Source: Candidatus Desulfovibrio intestinipullorum
GTDB taxonomy: Bacteria; Desulfobacterota; Desulfovibrionia; Desulfovibrionales; Desulfovibrionaceae
DNA length: 38,490 bases
Assembly: GCA_019113165.1 (NCBI GenBank)
Contig: DXHV01000065.1
Span: forward strand, 1-38,490
Direction: 5' to 3'
Part shown: in pieces, positions 23,928 through 32,037 of the stretch
Numbering within the stretch: position 1 is the stretch's first letter
How the letters are laid out: every line of letters begins with the position of its first letter
Program-made: the position numbers and the translations under genes
Notes under the pieces: model-generated
Databases searched by the model: none
What the model was told of the DNA's origin: nothing
Seen by the model: only the letters and a program-made list of their open reading frames with translations

Positions 23928-26189
23928 TTATGCCGCAAAAATGGTCTTGCCGATGTGGTAGGCGGCGGTCGCCACGGCAAAGGCAAGAGCTGTATTGAAT
24001 ATCATGCTGAAGAGCAGCCAGCCCCAGCTGCCGGCTTCGGACTTGATGACAACCAGAGCCACGAAGCAGGGCGAGTACATGAGCACGAAGAGGATGAGGG
24101 ACAGGGCCGTGGCCTTGTCGAAACTGGGATCCTGCTTCAGACGTTCGCCAAGGGGAGCAGCGTCTTCAGGATCCTGTTCGCCCATGGAGTAGGCGGTACC
24201 AAGGGTGGACACGACGGCTTCCTTGGCGGCCACACCGGCAACAAGGGCGATGTTGGTCTGCCAGCTGAAACCGGCGACCTGGGTGTAGGGCTCGAGGGCC
24301 ACGCCAATGCGTCCGGCGTAGGAGTACTGCAGGGCGGCTTCGGCAAGAGCGTTCTCGGCTTCGGCAACGGCTTCGTCAGCGGCAGTGCGTTCTTCTGAAC
24401 CCTCGGGCAGGGCTTCGGCAGCAGCAGTCAGCTGCTCAATCTTCTGGGTGTAGGGAGCTTCCATGTCTTCAGGCAGGGAAGGATAGGTCAGGGCAGCCCA
24501 GATGATGATGGAGATGGCGAGGATAACGGTACCGGCCTTCTTCAGATACATCCAGGTGCGTTCCCACATGTGGAGCAGGATGGCGAAGATGGTGGGCAGG
24601 CGGTAGGGCGGCAGTTCCATGACGAAGGGAGTGGCGTCGCCCTTGATGATGGTGTGGCGCAGGAGCAGGGCCACAAGGAGGGCGGAAATCCAGCCGGCAC
24701 CCAGAATCATGAAGAAGGCCGTGGCGGGATTTTCCGGGAAGAAGGCAGCAATGAGGAGCAGGAAGACCGGGACCTTGGCGCCGCAGGCCATGTAGGGCAG
24801 GGTCAGCAGGGTAGCCAGCTTTTCCTTGGGGCTGCGCAGGGTTCTGGTGGCCATGGCGCCGGGGATGGCGCAGCCACCGGCGATGCCGCCGGCAATGATG
24901 TAGGGCATGACGGAGGCGCCGTGCAGGCCGAACATGCGGAAGATGCGGTCCATCATGTAGGAAATGCGGGCCATGTAGCCGCTGTCCTCGATAAAGGCGA
25001 TGAGGGCGAACATGATGGCGATGAGCGGCACGAAGCTCACCACGCCGCCGACGCCGCCGATGATGCCGTCAACGATAAGGGATTTCAGGGCACCATCTTC
25101 CATGGCACCGTCGCAGATTCCGCCCAGCCAGCCGAAGAATTCTTCGACCCAGCCCTGGGGATAGGCGCCAAGTTCAATGGTGATCCAGAACATGGCGTAC
25201 AGGACGCCGATCATGATGATGGGACCAAGCAGGGCGTTGGTCAGGATCTTGTCGAGCTTGTCGGTGAGGGCCAGACGGTCCTTGCCGGCATCCTGGGTCA
25301 CAACATCGGCAAGGAGGCCGCGGATGTAGCCGTAGCGGGCATCGGTGATCACGGATTCGCAGGTGGCATTGCGGACTTCGCGGACCTGCCTGGCCGTGGC
25401 TGCACAGTGTTCCAGGATTTCCTCGGCAATGTCGCCATGGGTCTCGCGGAAGGTCTTGATCACTTCCTGGTCACCCTCAAGCAGCTTTATGGCTGTCCAG
25501 TGGGGGTGGTACAGGTTGGTGAGCACATTCTCCTCGGTGAGGCGCTTTTCCAGGGGAGCCAGGGCAGCATCGATTTCCGGGCCATAGGAAAGGCGCAGCG
25601 GTTCCTGACGGCCCTTATCGCCCAGCTTCAGGGCCTGCTGCATGATTTCCCTGGAACCTTCGCCGGTGCGGGCCACCAGGGGCATGCAGGGTGCTCCCAG
25701 TTTCTGGGAGAGCTTCTTCATGTTGATGTGCACGCCGGCCTTGCGGGCTTCGTCCATCATGTTGCAGGCCAGGACCACGGGCATGCCCATTTCCATGATC
25801 TGCACGGTCAGCAGCATGCTGCGCTGCAGCGCAGAGGCATCGGCGATGTCGATGACGGCATCGACCATGCCGAAGGAGAGCTCGCTGCGGGCAACCAACT
25901 CTTCCTGCGAATAGGCCGTAAGCGAATAGGTACCGGGAATGTCAACCAGGGTAATGTCCCTGCCGTTGACAGTCATGGGGCCTTCCTTGCGGTCCACTGT
26001 GACACCGGGATAGTTGCCCACATGCTGGCGGGCGCCGGTGTAGGTATTGAACAGCGTGGTCTTGCCGCAGTTCGGGTTACCGGCCAGGGCTATGCGAAGA
26101 TTGCCGCCATGGGTGGACGCCGGTGCAGTAAAGGTATCCTCTCCCGTTTTTCTGGCTTCTTCGCTCTGGCAGCAGCATTCAGTCGCCAT
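23928..26189 (-). CDS. feoB: Ferrous iron transporter FeoB
   Basis: A 753-residue protein with GGGAGG before its ATG. The N-terminal G domain has G1 GNPNCGKTT (37-45), G3 DIPG (83-86) and G4 NMMD (143-146), followed by a helical domain (about 190-280). The C-terminal two-thirds form the membrane transporter, with two gate regions: IAGGCAIPGAMATRTLRSP and PYMACGAKVPVFLLL, both with the conserved Cys. A soluble, charged insertion (about 580-625, YTQKIEQLTAAAEALPEG) separates the late helices. It imports Fe2+ across the inner membrane, probably with GTP hydrolysis. An N-terminal CCC (residues 5-7) is unusual. No feoA lies next to it in this window. A Fur-type promoter is located some 540 bp upstream. 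Confidence 0.97.
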   Translation of the reverse strand: MATECCCQSEEARKTGEDTFTAPASTHGGNLRIALAGNPNCGKTTLFNTYTGARQHVGNYPGVTVDRKEGPMTVNGRDITLVDIPGTYSLTAYSQEELVARSELSFGMVDAVIDIADASALQRSMLLTVQIMEMGMPVVLACNMMDEARKAGVHINMKKLSQKLGAPCMPLVARTGEGSREIMQQALKLGDKGRQEPLRLSYGPEIDAALAPLEKRLTEENVLTNLYHPHWTAIKLLEGDQEVIKTFRETHGDIAEEILEHCAATARQVREVRNATCESVITDARYGYIRGLLADVVTQDAGKDRLALTDKLDKILTNALLGPIIMIGVLYAMFWITIELGAYPQGWVEEFFGWLGGICDGAMEDGALKSLIVDGIIGGVGGVVSFVPLIAIMFALIAFIEDSGYMARISYMMDRIFRMFGLHGASVMPYIIAGGIAGGCAIPGAMATRTLRSPKEKLATLLTLPYMACGAKVPVFLLLIAAFFPENPATAFFMILGAGWISALLVALLLRHTIIKGDATPFVMELPPYRLPTIFAILLHMWERTWMYLKKAGTVILAISIIIWAALTYPSLPEDMEAPYTQKIEQLTAAAEALPEGSEERTAADEAVAEAENALAEAALQYSYAGRIGVALEPYTQVAGFSWQTNIALVAGVAAKEAVVSTLGTAYSMGEQDPEDAAPLGERLKQDPSFDKATALSLILFVLMYSPCFVALVVIKSEAGSWGWLLFSMIFNTALAFAVATAAYHIGKTIFAA

Positions 26190-26736
26190 AAATCCTCCCT
26201 TGTATTTTCCGCTTCAGGTGAACACTGAAAGCAAAAAGGAAATTAGAATTTGATTTTGATTCGCTTGCGCGTGTCTTCCCAAAAGAAATGAAAACTACAA
26301 CGGATTTTCTTTCCAGTTACAGCAGTCCTGCCCGTCTGTCAGGCAAACTGCCGTGTCTGTGGATGAAAATGTTTGTGTCAGCTCCAAGCACACTGTGCAT
26401 GACACAAAAACCAGATGCAGTTTTCTTGTTGTCTCGCTGATATCAGGGACCTGCCGTCTCCTTGCAGGCCGGTTTTCCCAGGGATGCCGGGGAATGTCAT
26501 GTCCCCCTTCCCATGCAAAAAAAAGGCAGCACAGGCTTGTGAGGCAGAGTCAGCGCCCTATCAAGACACTTCAGTGTTCACTTGTCCGCTCTCGAATTCC
26601 GGGGTCTGAAAAGGCTCCGGGACAGTTTCAGATGCGGACATCTGACACTGGCTGCCGGCCGCTTCAGCCTGGTGCCGGACAGAGTGTCCGACATGCAGAC
26701 AAAGACCGTCTGCGCGGGCTGAATTTCCTTGCGCCT

Positions 26737-26765
26737 ATGTAATTGAACTTCATTTTCATTGTCAA
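26737..26765 (-). promoter_or_regulatory. Probable Fur-regulated promoter with box in the spacer
   Basis: On the minus strand TTGACA (26765-26760) and TTACAT (26742-26737) are 17 bp apart. The spacer contains TGAACTTCATTTTCA (26744-26758, plus strand), which matches the TGAAAATNATTTTCA type of Fur box at 12 of 14 defined positions. A repressor bound there would block polymerase. It points toward feoB, 541 nt away. Good fit, but by eye. Confidence 0.6.
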
Positions 26766-26836
26766 CACGTTCGGTACAATTTTTTTGTCTTTGTAACAGC
26801 AATTTTTCTCTTTTTGCCTGTAACCTGGTACGATAC

Positions 26837-26860
26837 TAGGGTAAAAATTTTTATCCCCTA
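26837..26860. promoter_or_regulatory. AT-rich near-palindrome, operator-like
   Basis: TAAAAATTTTTA (26842-26853) is a perfect 12-bp palindrome flanked by TAGGG and TCCCCTA, which continue the symmetry with one offset base. It is about 75 bp upstream of the Fur promoter. The regulator is unknown. Confidence 0.3.
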
Positions 26861-27233
26861 AACTTTTCAGGCACAAGACAGGCCTGAAAAAATGTTCTCT
26901 CTGGAAAGAGAGCTCTTCTCTTCCTTTTCTTTCAAACAATTTTTCATGGAATTGTTCCTGCAAATCAGATAGGAAAGATGATTCTATCCATGCAGTTTTT
27001 CTCTTTATGAACGCATTCTTTCGCACAGAACATCAAAAGTTATCTGTTTCTCCTGCGCCTGCTCCTCTTCCTGTCACAGGCAAAGGGCCGGACAAAGGGG
27101 CTCCAGAGCACTGGCTCGGGCACAAGGGGACTGTCTTTCCCCACGCAGGCAGTCCAGAGGATCGGACATTCGCAAACGCATTTCTGCCGCCCCATTCCCT
27201 GTCCTGGACGCTCTGCAAGGCCTTTTTTTTTGC

Positions 27234-27276
27234 AAAAAAAATCCCACTGTATCGAAAGCGGTTCCAATACAGTGGG
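27234..27276 (-). terminator. Terminator of the MucR-type gene
   Basis: CCCACTGTAT (27243-27252) pairs perfectly with ATACAGTGGG (27267-27276); on the minus strand the stem is followed by ATTTTTTTTGC. Confidence 0.9.
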
Positions 27277-27376
27277 CAGCAGATTGTCAAACTCTGCAAA
27301 CAGATTCTTCACAAACAGATTCTTCTTCGCTCTTCTCCGGATCAGTCCGATCTCCGACCGTTTTCCTGAAGTCCGA

Positions 27377-27766
27377 CTACTTTGTTCCCTTGCGCTCCCA
27401 CAGACGCATGTCCTGCATCTTCTTGCGGCGCATGCGGACAAGCGACTTGGCAGCCAGGGAGACGCCCTTCTTGAGGCCCCACTTGGCCTTGTATTCCTTG
27501 GCCGTCAGTCCGTGGGTCTTGAGATGGCGGTTGCCCATCACCTTGAATTTCTTTCCGCACTCAAGGCAGGTAACATAGGATTCACCAATGGAATTCTTGG
27601 GGTCGACAGCAGGTGTCTGCTTGGCTTCTTCCGGACACATGGCACTTTCCAGTGTCTGGGTCAATTCACTGACATAGGCTGCCACCTCGGCGGCAGTCAT
27701 GGCGCGGACGCCGGCTTGGGCACGAGCTATCTCCAAAGCTTGCTGCATAATATCTGCATTAGGCAC
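27377..27766 (-). CDS. MucR/Ros-type zinc-finger transcriptional regulator
   Basis: I choose the GTG at 27766: AAGGAGGAG lies six nt upstream, inside a longer GTG-started frame (27787) that would translate its own ribosome site. The product is 129 residues. The N-terminal half is helical (MQQALEIARAQAGV, EVAAYVSELTQTLE) and suits oligomerisation. The C-terminal half is the MucR zinc finger: C67-x2-C70-x10-H81-x3-H85 in YVTCLECGKKFKVMGNRHLK, followed by AKEYKAKWGLKKGVSLAAKS. MucR proteins bind AT-rich DNA and often silence surface and acquired genes. The AT-rich stretch upstream may be an autoregulatory target. It is a single-gene unit with a strong terminator. Confidence 0.9.
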   Translation of the reverse strand: MPNADIMQQALEIARAQAGVRAMTAAEVAAYVSELTQTLESAMCPEEAKQTPAVDPKNSIGESYVTCLECGKKFKVMGNRHLKTHGLTAKEYKAKWGLKKGVSLAAKSLVRMRRKKMQDMRLWERKGTK

Positions 27767-28407
27767 GATATTCTCCTCCTTCGGCACAATTTATTGGCAA
27801 AAAGTACATTTATATATAACCACCATATTATCACAAATTTGTCAAGTGTTTTACATAAATATAATTTTTTTACCCGATTTCATACCTCTTGCTTTTTTCT
27901 ATTAAAGCTCTCATATTTCTTATTATATAACGTCTTTACTTTCATATCTGCCAACAATTACGTTATGTCTCTCATAAACCTGCCTGTTCAGTTTTCTACT
28001 AAAGACCTGTCGGTTATCTTCTTCTAAGGATATTTGTTTCCCTGCGTTCACATATCGTTTTCCGGTATTGTTATTCAGTTGCAAACCATTTTTTCTACTG
28101 ATAAAAGCATAAAGTAGAGCAGATTCCTCCTGAATTTTTGGGGCCCTGTCAGCAAAAAAATCCTGTGCGGAGTCCGTTTTCCCGTTCCCCGGGTTCCAGA
28201 TTCTGCCGGCCTGCCCTGTCCCTTTGCCCCTTGCAGGGAAACAGGCTCCTGCGTACTCTCATGCGCCCTGCCCAGGGCCTGCACCCAGGCCCTGGCACTT
28301 TTCCGGTCTGCAGTCCCTGCCCGCCCAGAGAGCTGCCAGATCTGCCGGACCGAATTTTCTGCCTTCCGGCACCGAACTTTTCCACTCTTCACCAAGGAAT
28401 CGCCGCC
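27767..28407. other. AT-rich gap upstream of the MucR-type gene
   Basis: Roughly 27780-28130 is far richer in A+T than the rest of the window, with T runs; no gene is visible. It holds the MucR-type promoter region and the palindrome at 27831. The remaining part to 28407 is G+C-rich and upstream of the B3/B4-domain gene; the open frame there lacks a supported start. Confidence 0.5.
27831..27844. promoter_or_regulatory. Near-palindrome upstream of MucR-type gene
   Basis: TCACAAATTTGTCA is symmetric except at the second base of each arm and overlaps a TTGACA on the minus strand. It lies 65 bp upstream of the GTG start, a suitable place for an autoregulatory or other repressor site. Confidence 0.35.
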
Positions 28408-29076
28408 ATGTCCCTGCCCGCCCTCTCCATAGATGCCCTGCTCCTGCAGCGCTGGCCTGCAACCGCACTGGGCTGCCTCTTCTATGAGGTGACCGTGACC
28501 CCCGTCTGCCAGGAACTGTGGACCTATTACCGGGACACGCTTGCGCCTGAGCTGGCCGCAGTCCTTGCCGAAAAGGCTCTCACGGACCTGCCGGGCATTT
28601 CCGAGGCCCGCAGCGCCTTCAAGGCCTTTGGCATGGATCCCGGTCGCTGGCGTGTCTCCTCTGAGGCCCTGTACCGCCGCGTGCGTCAGGGTAAGGAACT
28701 CTATCAAATCAATTCTGTCGTGGACGCCAACAACGTCCTTTCCCTGGAAACGGGCTTTTCCCTTGGCAGCTACGACTGTGCCAGGATTCGTGGAGACATT
28801 GTCCTGCGCCTGGGCGCAGAGGGAGAGAGCTACCAAGGCCTTGGCAAGGGCGCCATTCCCCTGCACAACATGCCCCTGCTGAGCGATGCGGAGGGCCCCT
28901 TCGGCTCTCCTGTCAGCGACTCCGGACGTGCCTGCATCACGGAAGCAACCCGAATGGTCTGTACCGTCCTCTACTGCTTTTCCGACAAAGGCGCCCTTGA
29001 GGCCGCCCTGGAAAAGGCGGCAGACGCCCTGCCCCGCTTTGCCGGTGCCCGCAATCTGGAAACCCGTCTTGTCTGA
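28408..29076 (+). CDS. B3/B4 tRNA-binding domain protein
   Basis: The 222-residue protein starts at the ATG at 28408, eight nt after AAGGAA. The pattern from about residue 70 onward fits the B3/B4 domain known from the beta subunit of phenylalanyl-tRNA synthetase and found alone in COG3382 proteins: AFGMDPGRWRVSSEALYRRV, INSVVDANNVLSLETGFSLG, SYDCARIRGDIVLRLGAEGE and ITEATRMVCTVLYCFSD. No synthetase catalytic part is present. In the synthetase this region supports editing of mischarged tRNA; the stand-alone form may act on mischarged aminoacyl-tRNA or amino acids, which is not established. It is 39 bp before the EamA gene and very likely co-transcribed with it. Confidence 0.85.
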   Translation: MSLPALSIDALLLQRWPATALGCLFYEVTVTPVCQELWTYYRDTLAPELAAVLAEKALTDLPGISEARSAFKAFGMDPGRWRVSSEALYRRVRQGKELYQINSVVDANNVLSLETGFSLGSYDCARIRGDIVLRLGAEGESYQGLGKGAIPLHNMPLLSDAEGPFGSPVSDSGRACITEATRMVCTVLYCFSDKGALEAALEKAADALPRFAGARNLETRLV

Positions 29077-29115
29077 TTTGCTTCCCCTTTTTCTTCCCCG
29101 TCAGGCACACACATC

Positions 29116-30030
29116 ATGTCCACCACACCTGCCACTCAGATACAGCCCTCTCATCACTCGCTGATTCTGGGCTTCTTCTACGCAGCCCTGGCCGCTGCCC
29201 TCTGGTCCCTCATCACACCCTTTTCCCGCGAGCTCTTTGACTGCGGCGTCGACCCCCTTGCCACCGCCTTCTGGCGCCCGCTGCTCGGCGGTCTGTGCTT
29301 TGCCGTCTACGCGGCTGCGACCAGATGCCTGCGCGTTCCCTTCAGAGACGGCCTCATCATGTTTGTCACCGGCGGTCTGGTGGGAGCCCTCATGTTTGGC
29401 AGCTTCCAGGTCTCCATTGACAAGAGCGGCGGGGCCACGGCCGTGGTGCTGCTCTACACGGCTCCGGCCTGGGTGGCCATCCTGTCCAGAATCCTCTTCC
29501 ACGAGGGCATTTCCCGAACCAAGCTGGCCGCCATTGTCATAGCCCTGCTCGGCGTCATCCTGGTCAGCCTCTCCGGCGGCAGCCATTCCCAGTCCTTTTC
29601 CACCCTGGGCATAGTCTGCGGCCTGGCCGCAGGCTTCGGCTACGCGGCCTACTTCCCCTACACCTTCTGGTTTGTGCGCAAATCCAGGGTGCAGACCATC
29701 TACACCTATGCCTTTCTCGGCTCTGCCGCCTTTCTCCTGCCCTTTTCCTGGCCCCTGCACACAGCCTACTCCGTCTCTGTCTGGGCCCAGCTTGTGGGCA
29801 TGAGCGTCTTCACCAACTTTCTGGCCTACATTGCCCTGGGCCTGAGTCTCAAGCGCATAAGCCAGGTGCAGTCCGCCGTCATCGGCAACATAGAGCCCGT
29901 CCTTGGCACCTTCTGGGTCTGGCTGCTCTTTGACGAAAACTTCTCGGCCGCAGGCTGGGTCGGCTGCGCCTTCATCATGCTGGCCGTCTTCCTGCTCACC
30001 CTGGAGAAGGGCGCCCGCTCGACACAGTGA
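29116..30030 (+). CDS. EamA/DMT-family membrane transporter
   Basis: A 304-residue protein starting 39 bp after the B3/B4-domain gene. About ten membrane helices form two EamA repeats. The first has AALAAALWSLITPFSRELF, LLGGLCFAVYAAAT and AVVLLYTAPAWVAILSRILF; the second has GIVCGLAAGFGYAAYFPYTF, GLSLKRISQVQSAVIGNIEP and VLGTFWVWLLFDE. The substrate is unknown; many relatives export amino acids or other small metabolites. Linkage to a B3/B4-domain protein could connect it with amino acid pools, but this is only an inference from position. The ribosome site is weak (CAGG), suggesting translational coupling. Confidence 0.88.
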   Translation: MSTTPATQIQPSHHSLILGFFYAALAAALWSLITPFSRELFDCGVDPLATAFWRPLLGGLCFAVYAAATRCLRVPFRDGLIMFVTGGLVGALMFGSFQVSIDKSGGATAVVLLYTAPAWVAILSRILFHEGISRTKLAAIVIALLGVILVSLSGGSHSQSFSTLGIVCGLAAGFGYAAYFPYTFWFVRKSRVQTIYTYAFLGSAAFLLPFSWPLHTAYSVSVWAQLVGMSVFTNFLAYIALGLSLKRISQVQSAVIGNIEPVLGTFWVWLLFDENFSAAGWVGCAFIMLAVFLLTLEKGARSTQ

Positions 30031-30113
30031 CGGGAGTGCAATCCGTTCGGAAAACTGTTCGGGAAAGTGTTCGAAATTCTGGCAGGGAACGGCCGGCCCG
30101 GCGGATCCCCAAA

Positions 30114-30150
30114 TATGGAAAAAGCCTCATCCAGAAAAATGGATGAGGCT
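30114..30150 (-). terminator. Terminator of the tRNA-Arg gene, possibly bidirectional
   Basis: AGCCTCATCC (30123-30132) pairs perfectly with GGATGAGGCT (30141-30150), 8-nt loop. On the minus strand the stem is followed by TTTTTCC. On the plus strand the tail is poorer. Confidence 0.85.
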
Positions 30151-30210
30151 CCCTGTTATCTGCAGCGACCATGAGCCCTTGCGGGCTGTCGCCTGTCTGT
30201 TACCTGCTTG

Positions 30211-30287
30211 TGGTGCGCCCGGAGGGATTCGAACCCCCGACCAAGAGCTTAGAAGGCTCCTGCTCTGTCCAACTGAGCTACGGGCGC
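30211..30287 (-). tRNA. tRNA-Arg (anticodon UCU)
   Basis: The 77-nt gene on the minus strand folds into a full cloverleaf. The acceptor GCGCCCG pairs with CGGGCGC, and the D stem is GCTC/GAGC. The anticodon arm GGAGC-CTTCTAA-GCTCT shows anticodon TCT. The T arm has TTCGAAT. Discriminator A is followed by encoded CCA. It reads AGA codons and, by wobble, AGG, which are rare in this G+C-rich window. Confidence 0.96.
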
Positions 30288-30616
30288 AGCACATGAACAA
30301 GCCGGCCGCATGCGGTCATTCCTGCTCGCAGTCCGGCTGATCTGGAGAGCTAGTGTCTTTCATTGTCCTGTCCGTGTCAAGACTTTTGTGTGAAAAAGCG
30401 TGCCTGGCCTGTTCCACGCCCTGCCACCGCCCAAAAATCTTCCCTGTGCCAGCTCAAGAACAGCCCTGTTCAACAGCTTGCAATTCCCTGGCAATTGAGC
30501 CCTCTTGCAGACAGCTTTCCATTTCTGCGCTTTGTGATACTCCTTGAGCCCTGCCGCACGGCATGGCAGCATGACCAGTTTCCCTCTTTCCTTCACCATT
30601 GCAAACGCTTTGCCCC
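30288..30616. other. Intergenic stretch between tRNA-Arg and folC
   Basis: This stretch must hold the promoter of the tRNA (minus) and that of folC (plus). I find no convincing -35/-10 pair and no gene. A chance CTAGTGTCT at 30350 resembles the end of the element at 16742 but has no partner. Confidence 0.4.
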
Positions 30617-31891
30617 ATGTCCCAGACCTTCTCTTCTGCAGACGACTTTCTGCGCTATCTTGACGATCTCAACTTCTTCCACATGGACCTCTCCCTGGAG
30701 CGCATGACACGGGTCCTCAGGGCCCTGCACCTGGAGCGGCCCCCCTACCCCGTCATCCAGGTCGTGGGCACCAACGGCAAGGGCTCGACGGCCACCTTTC
30801 TGGCCTCGCTCCTGCAGGCGCACGGCCTGCGCACCGGCCTCTATACCTCGCCCCACTTCGTTTCGCCTGCGGAACGCATTCAGATTGACGGACAGTGGAC
30901 GAACATCGAGGAGTGGCTGGAACCTGCCGCCCGGGCGCTGGACGTCTGCCGGGATCTCACCTATTTCGAGCTTCTGACCGTCGTGGCAGCCGCCGTCTTT
31001 GCCAGCCGGAAGGTGGACTGTGCCGTGCTGGAGGCTGGCCTTGGCGCCCGCTACGATGCCACCACGGCCCTTGCCTGCGACGGAGTGGTCTATGCGCCCA
31101 TTGCCCTGGATCACACGCGCATTCTTGGACCCGATCTGGCCTCCATTGCCCGTGAAAAGGCCCATGCCATCCGCTCGGCGGCACCGGTCGTCTCGGCGCC
31201 GCAGTTTCCGCAGGCCCTGCACTGCCTGCAGGAACGGGCCAGGGCCCATGCGGCGCCCTTCCTGCTCGCTTCTCCCTGTCCCGAAGACGTACGGCTCGGG
31301 CTGCGCGGCAGCCATCAGCGCCTCAATGCGGGCACGGCCCTGCAGGCCTTCCGGGTGCTGGCCCCGCAGCTTGGCATTACAGCGCAGGCAGCCTGCATTG
31401 CCAGGGGGCTTGCCTCTGCCTTCCTGCCCGGCCGGCTGCAGCTTGTAGAGGCGCATGACACCGGCCTGCCCTGGCCCTGCCTGCTGGACGGAGCCCACAA
31501 TCCCCATGGCATGCAGTCGCTCACCCGCGCCCTGGAAAGCCGCGAGGTGCCCATGCCCCGCGCCGTGGTCTATTCCTGCCTCTCGGACAAGAACTGGCGT
31601 ACGGCCCTTGGCATGCTCACGGAAAGCCTGCCGGACATCCCCTTCCACATTCCCCTGCTTCCGGGCGAGCGGGCCGAAGTCCCCGAGACCATAGCCCGCA
31701 GGCTTGAAGGTCTCGGCATCACGCACGCAGTGCCCCATGCCACCCTGCAGGAAGCCTTTGCGCCCCTGGCGCAGAAAGACGCCGCCCTGCCTGCCACCGG
31801 CTCTGCGGCAGACAGACCCGTTCTTGTCACAGGCTCCCTCTATCTTCTGGCCGAATTCTTTGCCTTGTGGCCCCGCTGCCTGCACCCCTAA
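30617..31891 (+). CDS. folC: Bifunctional folylpolyglutamate/dihydrofolate synthase
   Basis: A 424-residue protein of the Mur ligase superfamily. I use the ATG at 30617; a TTG six codons earlier is open, and neither has a good ribosome site. Key parts: the P-loop QVVGTNGKGSTATFLASLL (51-58 core), TGLYTSPHFVSPAERIQIDG, CAVLEAGLGARYDATTALAC (Mg-binding region), LDHTRILG, and in the C-terminal domain LLDGAHNPHGMQSL. It adds glutamate to folates with ATP and may also make dihydrofolate from dihydropteroate. The length is normal. It is first in a same-strand row with selA and the aminopeptidase; the 146-bp gap allows co-transcription but does not prove it. Confidence 0.93.
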   Translation: MSQTFSSADDFLRYLDDLNFFHMDLSLERMTRVLRALHLERPPYPVIQVVGTNGKGSTATFLASLLQAHGLRTGLYTSPHFVSPAERIQIDGQWTNIEEWLEPAARALDVCRDLTYFELLTVVAAAVFASRKVDCAVLEAGLGARYDATTALACDGVVYAPIALDHTRILGPDLASIAREKAHAIRSAAPVVSAPQFPQALHCLQERARAHAAPFLLASPCPEDVRLGLRGSHQRLNAGTALQAFRVLAPQLGITAQAACIARGLASAFLPGRLQLVEAHDTGLPWPCLLDGAHNPHGMQSLTRALESREVPMPRAVVYSCLSDKNWRTALGMLTESLPDIPFHIPLLPGERAEVPETIARRLEGLGITHAVPHATLQEAFAPLAQKDAALPATGSAADRPVLVTGSLYLLAEFFALWPRCLHP

Positions 31892-32037
31892 GAAAGACGA
31901 TCAGGCCAGCCCGTGCCCGCGGGACAGGAACACGTCGCTCAGGCCCCGCATTGCCCGGCCCCGGAGCCGTTCCGAGCGGAACGCTCTCCGCCCCCTGTAT
32001 CCCAAGCACCATGTGGTGCAAACAAAACGAGACTGCC

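Larger units (their letters stand above)
26190..27376. other. 1.2-kb gene-free region upstream of feoB
   Basis: I see no gene with a proper start in this stretch. It holds the Fur-box promoter, the long leader toward feoB, an AT-rich palindrome and the terminator of the MucR-type gene. Within the leader, minus strand, are a hairpin CAGATG-TCCG-CATCTG (26623-26644 area) and a run of eight T (26517-26524) without a strong stem before it. A second Fur-like AT stretch, GAATTTGATTTTGATTC, lies around 26246-26262, close to the gene. Confidence 0.45.

Noticed and set aside
26578-26802. Small gene (74 codons, minus strand) in the feoB leader, tested as feoA
   Set aside because: The translation has no FeoA (SH3-like) pattern and no ribosome site, and it overlaps the promoter.
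30340-30365. Second copy of the MITE-like end (CTAGTGTCT)
   Set aside because: Only nine bases match, and no inverted partner lies within several hundred bases.
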